From contig JALJCQ010000004.1 of NCBI GenBank assembly GCA_023091665.1, positions 1,178,001 to 1,242,000 on the forward strand: a stretch of 64,000 nt of DNA, in the 5' to 3' direction. The DNA comes from Pythium myriotylum (taxonomy: Eukaryota; Oomycota; Peronosporomycetes; Pythiales; Pythiaceae). Made by a program: the position numbers and the translations under genes. The notes under the pieces are model-generated. The model was not told the origin of the DNA and did no database searches. It worked only from the letters and a program-made list of their open reading frames with translations. Positions 1 to 10,911 of this stretch are shown piece after piece; position 1 is the first letter of the stretch, and every line of letters begins with the position of its first letter.

Positions 1-580
1 AGCAGCGTCCGACTGCAGGTCTTGTCCCGAGCGGTACCAGAACATGCGGCCATGAACATCCAGCTTGCGCATCCACTCGCGGCGCTTGCGCGCGCGACGC
101 TGACGCCTCGCACGCGTAGCTTGTTGTACGACCATGCGCTCGGCGGCTCGGGCCTCCTGCTTCTCCTTGAAGGAGAGGGTGAGCAGTTGTCGAAGACTTT
201 TCTTGCGCTCTTCCCGCTTGAGCTGCTTGAGCCTCTCGGGCGCGATTTCGCGGGTCGGGTCGGGGATCTCATCGCCGCAAAGTGTGCAGAATGTCGATCG
301 CTTGAAGTTGTCGAAGCCGCAGGCGGCGCAGACGTTGAAGCCGCTCTCGGCCTGCCGGAGCGCGGCGTCTAGTCGATGGTCTTCCGGGCTGCATGAGCGA
401 ACAGTGGGTCAGCGAGGGGCGCGCACGCGATCCACGACGGTCAAGCACTCACTCGAGCAGAGGGATCCGCAGGCGGTGGAGGCGCTGGCGCTTCCTGTGC
501 ACGCGCCGCATGAGCATGAAGGGCCCGCCCGTGCAGAGCAGGCACATGAGCACGATGGCGACGAGCAGCAGCCACTCCAT
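1..580 (-). CDS. HECT-1, 5' part of a membrane-anchored zinc-finger HECT E3 ligase (runs off left edge)
   Basis: Exon 1 is 453-580 and exon 2 is 388 down past position 1, joined by a GTGAGT...CAG phase-2 intron. The start at 580 opens on a hydrophobic stretch (MEWLLLVAIVLMCLLC) followed by basic residues, as expected of a signal anchor with a cytosolic C-terminus. Exon 2 begins DPEDHRLDAALRQAESG, then gives a C-x2-C-x10-C-x2-C finger (CAACGFDNFKRSTFCTLC), a Lys/Arg/Glu-rich helix and the family segment RRKRREW...FWYR. The HECT domain itself lies outside the window, so ligase identity is inferred from the close match to the neighbouring complete copies. Linker, finger and RRxxW segment are in one exon, as in HECT-2 and unlike the other copies. 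Confidence is high that this is a family member; completeness is unknown. Confidence 0.82.
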
Positions 581-673
581 CGCGGGTGTCGGGGACTCGG
601 CGAGTTCGCTAGTTGAGGGTCCGAGCAACGAAGACGCAACGTTGGTGCTCGGCGCCGTGGCTTCTATGGCGCG

Positions 674-690
674 GAGAGGAGGAGGAGGAG
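674..690. repeat. Short GGA microsatellite upstream of HECT-1
   Basis: Several consecutive GGA/GAG units lie about 100 bases upstream of the HECT-1 start codon. On the transcribed strand this is a pyrimidine-rich (TCC) run, a common composition near oomycete promoters. No function can be assigned. Confidence 0.5.
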
Positions 691-1495
691 CAGGAGGTCC
701 CCACTTCGTGTGGCCGCTTGCATCGCGAGGTTCCAGACACGCGCAGCCCGAGTCGCGGCCGGAAGAAAGACCGGCGGGTTCTGCCCCAGCTGCGACGGGC
801 GTACTGTCTGCCGCATTAGTCAGTGTTCTCGACTGAGCTCGGCAGCGCTCCGTGCACACTTTTGGGGTCTGGGACTTGAAGCGTACAGCGCCGGGGCAGT
901 CAGCGGCTGAAACGGCCGGTGTGACACCCCTTCTCGTGGACCAGTTCTGTAGTCTGCGTGCTGAAACTTTTTCGAGGGATAACACTCGCCAGCGAAATGG
1001 CCGGCCCGCCCGACTGGACGGCGGGACGAGATGGGGCTGGTTTGGTACAGTACCGTACTGTACATCCGTGTACGTCAGAAGTGTCTGGGATCTCTATGAC
1101 GCACCCTCTGTCGGTCGGTGCGTGCATTGGCCTGGAAGGTCGGTCCTTCCTTCGGTCTCCGATGAGGCACGGCGCTTGCGACGCGCCACTTGGGAACGCC
1201 GGCCATCTGGTCCGATCCGATCTCCATGCACCAGCACGGGAAGCGCGGCCTCTTCTCTCGCGCGGGCCTTCGTGCGTGATGAGGAGTGTTGAGTCCGCGC
1301 TCGGCGCCAGCCCAACGACATATTCCATCGTGTCCCACCTCATTCGAATTATGCCCGATCGCTCGCCCATCAACTCGCAAGTGTACCTACTGTACGGCGG
1401 TTGAAGTTGGAGCTGCTCGCACCCAGTAGGTAAAGTGCTTAACAGACACAGGAAGATGGGCGGTGGGTGTGGCGTCCGCTCTCCAGCGACACCTC
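691..1495. other. Intergenic stretch, nothing recognised
   Basis: About 800 bases between the HECT-1 upstream region and the decayed HECT fragment. Several open frames of 65-180 codons exist on both strands, but they overlap one another, show biased composition (Arg, Ser, Pro) and resemble no family I know. I see no RNA gene or terminal repeats. Confidence 0.4.
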
Positions 1496-1800
1496 GGGCC
1501 TTCAACGAGCCAAGGCTCTCGAGATCGCGCAGTGCATACAGTTGGTAGAGCCCCTTCTTCAAGTGCGCCTTGTTGACGTGCCGCGGGACGTCGAGGCGGT
1601 TGAAGCAAAACGAAGCCTTGTCCATAGGCGGCATGGCATGCCTGCGAGCGTGAGTGGCCAGAGTCGTCCGACGTAGCTCGTGAGCGAGCTCAAGCCCGAG
1701 AACGACGCAAGTGACGAGCCCGTTGCGAACTGCAGCAGCAGCCGCTAGGGGCGTTCAGTGGTTCCACCATTAGTAGCCGTGTACTTGGCTCGCCATGACG
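1496..1800 (-). pseudogene. Decayed C-terminal HECT fragment
   Basis: On the minus strand this reads RLLLQFATGSSLASFSGLSS followed by LTSYVGRLWPLTLAGMP, then after a frame change CFNRLDVPRHVNKAHLKKGL. These match the last about 90 residues of HECT-2 (RRRLLQFATGSSRAPLSGFS ... CFNRLDVPRHVNKAHLKKGL). The segment that should carry FVRSHA before the cysteine is disrupted. Upstream, a CCAAGTAC match to HECT-2 continues, but about 30 bases coding for WELVREMPNEY are deleted, and no N-lobe can be found. The tail after LKKGL is also altered. This is a dead duplicate of HECT-2 or of its parent, lying directly downstream of it. Confidence 0.8.
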
Positions 1801-2581
1801 TGACTTGGCAGAATATGGTCGACGAAGAGCTCCGAACTGGGTCGATGGAGAGTTGTCGCGGTGGATTGTCCTTCTAGAGGTTTTGCATGGGTCCATTGAA
1901 GTAATGGGACTGTGGGACGACGCTGGGAAGCAGGACAGGAGCAAGCGTGGCCTGGTGGCCGATGACTTCTCCTGGGCGTAACTTCGATAGCCAAGTCCAG
2001 ATGCCGACGGCACCGGGGGAAGCTGCCCTAGAGCGTGCGTATGCCCTGCATGAACGAGAGCAACGGCCATAACTTGAACAAAACTCTTGTCAGTGGTGCA
2101 GATCATGACAGTTTCGGGGAAAGATCTCATCGCCAATCTTCGAGACTACGCCGCATGGCTGAAGACACTATCACGACTGAGGCGGAGCTCTTGCAAGTCG
2201 ACCTTAACGTAGCGAACACCAAAGAGGGTCAAGGAAGAGTAGTAGCAGAAACCCATTTTTTCGAGGCGCGTAATTAATTAGTTTCGAATCTGCCTCTGGT
2301 CTTCACTAAGATAGCCATTGGGAGGTGCTTTTCGCTTAAGCAAACTGCAGCGATTGATGAAATCCTTGTCGATGAGCTCTCTGGCTCGGCTTATCTGGCG
2401 TTCCGATGGATCACGCAAGCGACGCCCAGGAATTGGTCTGGGACCGTAATTGTTTCTCGCAATTCCTCGTCCTCCCGACTGCGACGGATCCGCTTGATCG
2501 CTCTCGAGGTTTCGTTTTGTGCTGAGAATCGCCAGGGTCGTTTGCACAGGTCTTCTTTGCATATACGAGGACTGAGATACC
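1801..2581. other. Spacer between HECT remnant and HECT-2
   Basis: About 780 bases holding no supported gene. A 94-codon minus-strand frame (2278-2562) ends just past the HECT-2 stop; it is rich in Arg, Ser and Asn and resembles nothing I know. The stretch probably contains HECT-2 3' untranslated sequence and sequence left over from the decayed neighbour. Confidence 0.35.
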
Positions 2582-4474
2582 TCAGGCGGTCGTGAAGCCG
2601 TAGCTCTCGGTCTCGAGCAGTGCGTAAAGCCCCTTCTTCAAGTGCGCCTTGTTGACGTGTCGCGGCACGTCGAGGCGATTGAAGCAAGCGTGGCTGCGCA
2701 CAAAGCCGTCGTCCATGAGCGGCATCCCTACGAGTGTGAAGGGGCAGAGTCGTCCGTCGTAGCTAGTGAGAGAGCTGAAGCCAGAGAGCGGCGCGCGCGA
2801 TGAGCCCGTTGCGAACTGCAGCAGCCGTCGGCGGTACTCGTTGGGCATTTCACGCACGAGCTCCCAAAACCACTGCCGCGTCGGGTGATTCCACAGATCA
2901 GCACTGTACTTGGTGTTCCGCTCCCAGTCGGCGACGTCGATCTCGTCTGAGCCGGAGAGCACGTAGTCGAGTTCTTCGGCGTCAAAGAGCATGAGCATTT
3001 CTGGTGGTACGATCTCGTAGAGCCCCTTAAGGAACGCGAAGAGTTGCCCCGACACGCTATCGACCAAGAGGTACTGCATCTTGTGGTGGATGTATTCGTG
3101 CTTGTTGGCGTCGGTCACATCGATCAGGCTGCCATTCGGCACCAATTCGATCGTACAAGTCGATCCGTCGCTTCGACGTTCGGTGACTGTGAAGTCAAGG
3201 CCAAGCGCATCAACATCGTCGTTATCAAGAAGCCACTGGAGACTCTTAAAGGCTTCGGGATCGAAGTACTCGAGGTCACTGAAGCTCACGGGCAGACCGA
3301 GGATAATCTTGAGTAGCGGCAGCGCCAAGTGGAAGCCGGTCACGTTTCCTTCGAGCAGAGCTCGTCCGAGTAGACGACCGATTGATAGAAAGTGGGCGAG
3401 GTGATGCTCACCCAGCAACTCTTGAGACTTGGGGTTGATATAAAAGGTTTGATCCTGTTTGTCCACACACACAAACAACCCGGCTTCAGCCTTGACGATC
3501 TCCTCATTCAGCAAGAGGAACCACTCCCGATAGACACCGCCCGCATCGATGCCTAGCTCGTCCACAAAGTCGACACGGATGGCAGCTCGGGCTTGAGCCT
3601 GCGTCAACGTCGCAATCGCCCGAATCGAATCGGTCAACAGCGTCGCACGGTTGACGTGAAACACTGAGACCATATCCTCAGCATCGATAAAGAGACTGAG
3701 AGCATGCGTGACAAACTCTGCCAACTTTGATGGAAAGTCGCGTTGTGAATGCTCCACGAGCTGTCGTAGCTCGTGCTTTTTTTCGTCATCGTGTGCGCGA
3801 CAAGCGACGGAGAAAACCGGCGTAGGGTCCGTCGTCGAAGGATCTTCACTCACGGCTGTGTGCATCGAATGCTCTTGCTCGATCGCTTTGGCAACCGCTT
3901 CAACTGATGGTTCGACGGAGTCGCTGACACAAATCTCAATTGCATCAGCATTGGGCGACGACAGCATGAAGCGAATGACGTGGCCTGGATACTTGGTTCC
4001 ACTGAGGGGGGTGCTGTCGCGGTACCAGAAAAGGTTGCCTTCGACGTCGACCTTACGCGTCCATTCCTTGCGGGTGCGCGCTCGAAGCTGCCGCCTGACG
4101 TTGCCCAACACAACCTCCTTCCCCATTTTCTTCTTCTGGCGTTTGGTTAGTGTGCCGACGATCTGGCCACAAATCGAGCAGAAGATCGCACGCTGGAAGT
4201 TCTCGAAGCCGCACCCCGAGCATACAGTAGAGCCAGCCTCAGCCTCGCGAAGTGCAGCGTCGAGCCTTCGATCCGGGGTGCTAGTGGGTGAGTACAAGAC
4301 TATTAGATGAAAGCGCAGGGTCGATACGACTAGCTCGTCTACTCACTCGCTGTTGAGCGGTGCGTGGAGATCAGCCCACTCGCGCTTGTCGCGGCGCAGT
4401 TGAATGTGGCATGCGCAGTTGGCGATCACGAAGACCGCGATGAGCCCAATGACGAGGCCTTCCTCTGGGCTCAT
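2582..4474 (-). CDS. HECT-2, membrane-anchored zinc-finger HECT E3 ubiquitin ligase
   Basis: Exons 4347-4474 and 2582-4280 join across a 66-base GTGAGT...CTAG intron in phase 2 and encode 608 residues. The protein has an N-terminal anchor (GLVIGLIAVFVIANCACHI) followed by RRDK, then a RanBP2-like finger (CSGCGFENFQRAIFCSIC), the segment RKEWTRKVDVEGNLFWYRDS and a HECT domain over about the last 350 residues. N-lobe landmarks are RVDFVDELGIDAGGVYREW, GRLLGRALLEGNVTGFHL and DLEYFDPEAF. The catalytic cysteine is predicted at residue 575 in SHACFNRLDVP, with Phe at -4 from the C-terminus (GFTTA). The expected role is transfer of ubiquitin from E2 through a cysteine thioester, on the cytosolic face of a membrane. 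Only one intron is kept, as in HECT-1. Confidence 0.92.
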
Positions 4475-5011
4475 GGTGGGCTTGTCGTGAGTCAGAGAGT
4501 GAAGGGGTGCTGTCCGACGCCAGCAAGCATGTCGGCATCCTTTGCTGTCCGCCGAATCCTCGACAGCCACTCACGGCTGTTCGTCTGCAATTTGCACACG
4601 AATGTGTTCCATTTGACTCGCTCCTAGTATCCACGGCCAGACTTTTGCGGCCTGAGTTTTCGACTAACACAATGACGTAAGTCGCTTTTGGGGTCAGCGC
4701 CTGCCGAAAGATCCAGAGAGCTCGTGCTTGTCACGGACACAGGCGGGCGAGCAGGACCACTCGACGACGAGCGGCGACGCCATTGGCCGTCGTCGGAGAT
4801 TCGCTGCGGCCACAACGCCACGCGGTGGCCGACTGAATGCGAAATCAAGTTGCAAACAAGATGCAAAGACACCACGTCCTGATGAGTGAGTGAGACGGGG
4901 ATTCGCGAGAAATGGCCGAGAGAACAAATACATGTATACCGACACCAAGGTTATCGCAAGAACGACACAAATCCTGAAGCAAACACTAAAGTGGCAGCTA
5001 CAACTGCCCGG

Positions 5012-7032
5012 TCATGCTGTTGTGAAACCAAGCACGTCGCCTTCGAGGATGGCGTAGAGAACAGTCTTGAGCTCACGACGAGACCGGTACAGTGGCAGGT
5101 CAAGGCGGTTGAAGCACGCGTGACTCGTGATGTACTTCTCCGAGCTCGACGAGACGCCCTTCAACGTGAACGGGCAGAGTCGTCCATCGTAACTAGTGAG
5201 CCCGCGGAATCCAGAGAGCGGCACGCGGGAGGACCCGGTTGCGAACAGGAGCAGCCGCCGACGGTACTCATTGGGCATGTTGGCGACTTCGTCCCAGAAC
5301 CAATCCTTCACGCGAGTACCATTAAGGTTCATAGTGTGATTCGTATGGGCTTTCCAGTCTTCGACGTCGATCTCGTCCGTTCCACACAGCAAGTAGTCTA
5401 ATTCTTCCACATCGTACAGCATAAGTAGCTCTTGAGGAAATACTTCGTAGACGCCTTTGAGTAGGGCGTATAGTTGCGATGACACACTCTCGAAGACCAA
5501 ATACCGAAACTTGCGCTCGACGAAATGAGCCTTGTTGTCATCGGTCACTGCAATTTCTCGACCGTTTGGTACAAGGTCGACAACGATGCTTTGGCCATCA
5601 CTCGTGTTCTCGCACACACTGAAGTCCAGGCCAAGCGATTCAACACCGTTGTTCTCCAGCAGCCACCGAAGGTTCCTGTAAACCTCAGGGTCCAAATATT
5701 CAAGGTCATCGAAACCGACGGGCTGGCCAAGAATGATCTTGAGCAGAGGGAGAGATAAGTGGAATCCCCATAAACCCCCTTCAAGGAGCACGCGCCCAAT
5801 GAGTCTTCCGGTTGCGTAGTAGTACTTGAGATGATCCACACTAGCTTCATGCAGCGAGTTGGGGTTTAGGAAATGTGACTGGTCAACACGGTTGCGGCAC
5901 GGAAACAGATTGAGCTGAGAGTCGCCAAGGACTTCGTTGAGTAGCAAGATCCACTCTCGGTAGACTCCACCCGCGTCGACAGCACTCTCATCTAAAAAGT
6001 TGATGCGCATGACCGACTTGATGTGTTTTTCCTGGATGCAGCAAAGGTGATCGACAGATTCCTCCAGCACGTAGTCTCGGTGGACTGATAGCTTCAAGAA
6101 CTCAACCTCCGCGGGGACAACTTGAGATGCCGTGGTCACAACAAAGTGGGCATATTTGCTTGGGAAATCCAGCGTCGCCAATCGATTAAGTTCGAGGCGT
6201 CGGTCTTTATCTGACGTGAAGACGTAGCCAGTAGGAAACCTGGCAGCATCGGCAATCGATGCCTCCGTGAGAATCATGTCACGGTCGCTGGCCTCGTAGA
6301 GAAGAGCATCTTCGACGGCCTCCACGCCGTTCTGTGGGTCCTCCTTCTCACGCTGCTTGAACTCTAGGACCAGCGACGGGATGGCAAAGACAGATGATGG
6401 CTCATCCCCAAACACTTTTCGTTCCCAGACGAAGTTGGCATCTTCACCAAGCTTACGAGTCCATTGCTTGCGTTTACTGGGCATGACCAAAAGGGGCATT
6501 TGGTCAGAGGGGATGAAACCAAGAGCGAGTGGGAAGTCAAGCCTACCGTGCTCGTAGATGACGTGTGGATGGTCCTCTCGGTGTCCGGCCACTCGACGGA
6601 GTCGACACCGATGAAGTCGACTCTCCTTCACCAGGTGAGGCCAGTTTCTCCCCGCAAATCGTGCAGTTCTTAAAACGTCGAAAGTTCTCAAAGAAGCACG
6701 CGGGGCATTTCGTGTATCCGGCCTCGGCCTCTCTGCTCGTCGCACAGCCGAAGTCAGTGAGATAGACGGGCTCACGCAACGCGAGTCGCACTCACCGCGT
6801 CGCAGCGTCAATGCGGTGCTCGGGCGAAGATCTGTACGTTCGTACTTAGTGAGTGACGTCGGCATTGGTCTCCAATTCAAAGTGCGTACTCGAGTAGAGG
6901 CACGTTCAGCTCCTCAAGGATCGAGCGATTCCCGCACCGCGACCACACCGCGACGAAGATGATGCAGAGCACCATCATCATGATCGCCTGGTAGAGCAGC
7001 GAGTTGCCGTACATCATGCCGTTGTCGGCCAT
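5012..7032 (-). CDS. HECT-3, membrane-anchored zinc-finger HECT E3 ubiquitin ligase
   Basis: Four exons restore frame and give 609 residues: 6890-7032, 6796-6831, 6547-6732 and 5012-6476. Every junction is phase 2. The second exon is only 36 bases and encodes the linker SSPEHRIDAAT. Exon 1 carries the anchor (LLYQAIMMMVLCIIFVAVW), exon 3 the finger (CPACFFENFRRFKNCTIC) and exon 4 starts at the KRKQWTRKL segment. HECT landmarks are RINFLDESAVDAGGVYREW, GRLIGRVLLEG and DLEYLDPEVY, with catalytic Cys at residue 576 (SHACFNRLDLP) and C-terminal GFTTA. An unspliced reading continues open upstream of 6476 but destroys the finger, so the spliced model is preferred. With HECT-6 it keeps the fullest intron set of the family. 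Confidence 0.9.
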
Positions 7033-7297
7033 GACTCCCGGCGGTGGCTTGGTTCAACTGGGACCTCCGGCCTCCTCGCTTCCTTTGCTTTCTTCCCCTC
7101 CTCTGGCCCCATCTCCAGTCTTCGTGACACGGGTGTCCCACGTTCACGCCGACAGCTCAGCAACAATCAGAAGACTCAGAGCTGTCCCCCACCCCTGTAC
7201 TCTATACAAAAAGCTAGTGGTTTTACAAAAAGTGGTTTTTGGTACTGTAGCCATTTCCACACCGGCGACTTAGTTGAATCCATTTGGAGTCGGTCGA

Positions 7298-9256
7298 CTA
7301 AGCTATTGTGAAGCCCTGGATGTCTGTGTCGAGGATGCCATAGAGCACAGTCTTGAGCTCTGCTCGAGTCGGATATATGGGAAGGTCGAGGCGATTGAAG
7401 CACGCATGACTCCGGATGTACTGAGACTTGTCGTACGAAATCCCCTTCAACGTGAAAGGGCAGAGACGTCCATCGTGGCTTGTCAAACCCTTAAAACCGG
7501 CCAAAGGGACGCGTGATCGACCGGTCGCAAACTGCAAAAGCCGCTGGCGGTAGTCATTTGGCATGTCACGCACAATCTCCCAGAACCACCGAAGAACACG
7601 AGTATCGTCCAGGTTGCTAGAGTGTTTGGAATGGCGCTGCCAGTCAGCGACATCAATATCTTGGACTCCGCATAAGACGAAGTCAAACTCCTCTGGGTCA
7701 AATAGCATCAAAAGATGTTGGGGCACGACTTCGTAAAGGCCCTTCAGGAATGCGTAAAGTTGATGAGTGACGCTTTCAAAAAGAGCATACCGTAGCCGCC
7801 GTTCGACGTACTCACGCTTGTTTGCATCTGTAACACTGATCCCGTGACCTCCTGGGATCAGTTCGACTGTTCGGATTTCGCCGCTGGATGCTTTCTCAAC
7901 GACAGTGAAGTCCAATCCGAGAGCATCGACATCATCGTTCTCCAGCAACCAAAGCAAGTTCTTGAATGCAGTGGGATCTACCGACTCAAAATCGTCAAAA
8001 GACACGGGTAGGCCAAGCATCACCCGCCGCAACGGAGTTGCGAAGTGAAACCCGAGTACATCGCCTTCCAACAAAGCCCGACCAACGAGTCGACCTGTAG
8101 CATAGAAGAAGGCAAGATGGTCTGGGCCATTATCTGCTGCAGACGCTGGATTCAGGTAGTATGTTTGTTCATCCTCATTCGTGCAGACGAAGAGCCCAAC
8201 CCTTGGATCGACCAAGAGGTCAGAGAGCAGCATGAACCATTCACGATGGACGCCGCCTGCATCGACGCCACTCTCGTCAAGAAAGTTGATGCGCATCGCA
8301 GAGTGCAGATGCTTCTTGTCTAAACAACTGAGATGATGCACTGATTCCTCAACGATATAATCGCGGTGCAATGAGATCTTGAGAGCTTCGACTTCAGGAG
8401 GGACAAGCAATGAAGCCGAACAAACAACGAAGTGGGAGAACTTTGTTGGAAAGTCTTTCTCAGCGAGCTGTAGGATGTCTCCGTGGCGAACTTTGAGGTC
8501 TGTAGCTTCACTATTGGGAAAAACACTTGCATCTGCAGACGCAGCATCTTTCAAGATCAGCGTAGTGGCGTGAGCCTCCTGCTCTAAGGCCTTGGCAACC
8601 AGGATTCTGTTGGCTTTGCGATCCATGATTGGCCCATGATTCGTTGCTCCTGTCGAAGCTTCGTAAAAGACCACATAGCCGTGGCCAAGGGGTGCTTTGG
8701 ATGGAACCTTCGCCCGGTACCAAAAGGCACGGCCTTTTAAGTCAAGTCGCCGGCCCCACTCTTTCCGTCGCCGCGCTTTTAGGAGTCGGTTGGTTGGCCG
8801 CACGTCCGAATAGATTACATCAAAAGTACGCTTGAGCCGTTCGCCGCAAAGCGCGCAGTACCGGAGGCGCTTAAAGTTGGCGAACTCACAAGACGAGCAC
8901 CACTCGGAGCCTTCACTTGCATCCCTACAGCATTAAAACAGCCAATCAGTCACGGTCACTGCGTATCAGTGCTTGGAAGTCGCTCGTACCGGGTCGCGGC
9001 ATCGACGCGGTGTTCTACTGTGGCTTCCCTGTCACAGAGCACGCCACCATCAGTATTTTCCACGTCTCACGGCCCGACGGCACATCTCGCCAGCATACTC
9101 GTCAAGCAGCGCTGCGCGCAACGATGCGCGCTGGCTTCGTCTCCGTCGCGAGTCGCCGCTGCTTCTGTTCTTCCGCCGCATGTGCCATATCCAGAGCGTG
9201 CATCCGACGTAGATGGCCGTCAAGAGAGCGATGAAGAGCACGAGGTTCCGGTCCAT
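7298..9256 (-). CDS. HECT-4, membrane-anchored zinc-finger HECT E3 ubiquitin ligase
   Basis: Exons 9099-9256, 8990-9028 and 7298-8924 join in phase 2 and give 607 residues. Exon 1 encodes the anchor (LVLFIALLTAIYVGCTLWIW) followed by MRRKNR. The 39-base second exon encodes EATVEHRVDAAT, equivalent to the linker exon of HECT-3. Finger (CSSCEFANFKRLRYCALC) and HECT domain share one exon, so the finger/HECT intron found in HECT-3 is absent here. HECT landmarks are RINFLDESGVDAGGVHREW (His replaces the usual Tyr), GRLVGRALLEG and SFDDFESVDPTAF. Catalytic Cys is residue 574 in SHACFNRLDLP, C-terminus GFTIA. It is closest to HECT-3 by eye. Confidence 0.9.
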
Positions 9257-10910
9257 GGCGCCGCCGCAGATGTCGCGCAGTGAGATCCTTCCGCGTGCGC
9301 GAAGCGTTGCAGCCGAGGTGTCGCAGGAGTCCTACGCGCAGCCGCACCGAGCGACGGCGACACTGGGCTTCCTTCCGCAGCATCATCACCCGTTCGATGG
9401 CGAGGACCATCACTCCTTTTGCCATTCCACCGACTTCCCCATGTCAAGCAGCGGAGAGGTCCCCCATTTCAGTGACGGGCTAACTAGCTTTTGGCGCGAG
9501 ATTATGAGACCACACTGGATGACGACAACAAGTGGATGTGCTAACTTAGTGTGGTTTTTGACAAAGTGGCTTTTGATAGACAACTTCAACTTCTCTTATC
9601 TAAGTAGGATCTGTCGATTTCGAATGATGTGCCTGCCAGATGAATCAAGACGGCCACGAGAGGCGGCTTTCACTTCGAAGAAGTCCCTGGAAGCTTCGGC
9701 TCGTCATGGCTTTGTTTTGAGATCATCGTCCACGACCCACTTGAGTGATTGCACTGATCTGGAGCAGCTCTTTTCTGGTATTCTCGGTTGCCTCAGATGC
9801 TGATCTTGACAATGAGACTCTTTGGGTTAGTGGCCCACAAATTAAAATTTGTGGTCGTTTTCAGTCACTGACGTAGACAGCAAGTGAAACAACCAGATAA
9901 GTGATGATCGTGCAGTTTAAAGGTGGCAACAGCAAGCAAGGCTTGCGCGAGAGCTGTGATTCAAACGAGAGGAAGTTGATTCTAGCTTGTGAACCCTCGT
10001 GCTCCGATACCCGGGTAATACTAGGGAGATGTGATGATGTCAGTGATGCTAATGCTCTTTCCGAATCAACAAAGACCCACCCTTGTGCTCGCTGGAACCG
10101 TCAAACTACGCGTCTACGCCTCGAGGACTGTGTAGAACGAATAGAAAAGCGCATTCATTGGATCTGAGATCGTTCTTGAATGAACTTGTTTTGCAAACGA
10201 TACCCGCCATTGAATCTTCCATAAGCTTACCGCCAAACTCATTGTTTGAAGAGCAAGAAACAATAATTCTTTCAGTCACCTCGCAACTCACGTATATGAA
10301 AAAACTCCCGGAGCAATTTCTCCAGCCTTCCGGGCCTTTCGATCAAGTGCAAGCTCGGAAAGTTTGCAGCCTTCGCACTCTACGTATGTCGAGGATTTCG
10401 AGAAGACTCCAAACACAGGCTCCAAGTTTCTCAAACAGAATTGGACGAAGCGGTTGGTGGTTGCATTCCTGCAAAGGTTGGAGGCCTGAATGTAGGCTTT
10501 GGGGTTGGCTAAAGGAATTGCACAAGCTACCGTCACTTTCTAGGACGAGTGAAGCTTTCCAACATGTTGCCTCAGAAGCGTACGTCCGTAGCGGACGACA
10601 CAAGAGGGTCAGAACACCATCGATTTTCTGCCCAGATCTGAATTACTTTTAACGAAAGCGATAATCCTCTACGCATGATTCCATTTTCAAGGCAGATTTT
10701 CGACTTGACGATCCACGTGACGCTGTGGTGGAGTTGCAGGGCGACACAAAGCGGGAATCCCATGCAGCTTACTCAGTTACCTCTTCCTGTGGGTGCGTGT
10801 CAATTGCATGGACGACATGTTGCACAGACCCAGCGCGTGCGATTTCATCCAATCAGCGGCCTTGGTGACATGGAACTGGATGCAGTCGCGACTTGACATC
10901 GAGGGGCGAG
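9257..10910. other. 1.65-kb region without a convincing gene
   Basis: This gap separates the left HECT array from the single-copy genes. Most of it is AT-richer than the flanks. Two minus-strand frames in a row (10288-10536 and 10106-10291) have non-repetitive composition; the first contains YVECEGCKLSELALDRKARK and is followed by a GTGAGT that could be a splice donor, so a small unknown gene or a decayed one is possible. An overlapping plus-strand frame (10083-10652) looks like its shadow. I see no transposase, tRNA or terminal repeats. Confidence 0.3.
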
Positions 10911-10911
10911 C

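Noticed and set aside
900..1634. 244-codon minus-strand open frame
   Set aside because: It begins inside the decayed HECT fragment, then runs into sequence without any family resemblance; treated as a chance extension of the pseudogene.
6477..6880. N-terminal extension of HECT-3 by reading through introns
   Set aside because: The unspliced frame lacks the zinc finger and anchor; splicing restores both in frame with good donor and acceptor sites.
10083..10652. 189-codon plus-strand open frame
   Set aside because: No family resemblance and overlaps the more plausible minus-strand frames; not called as a gene.
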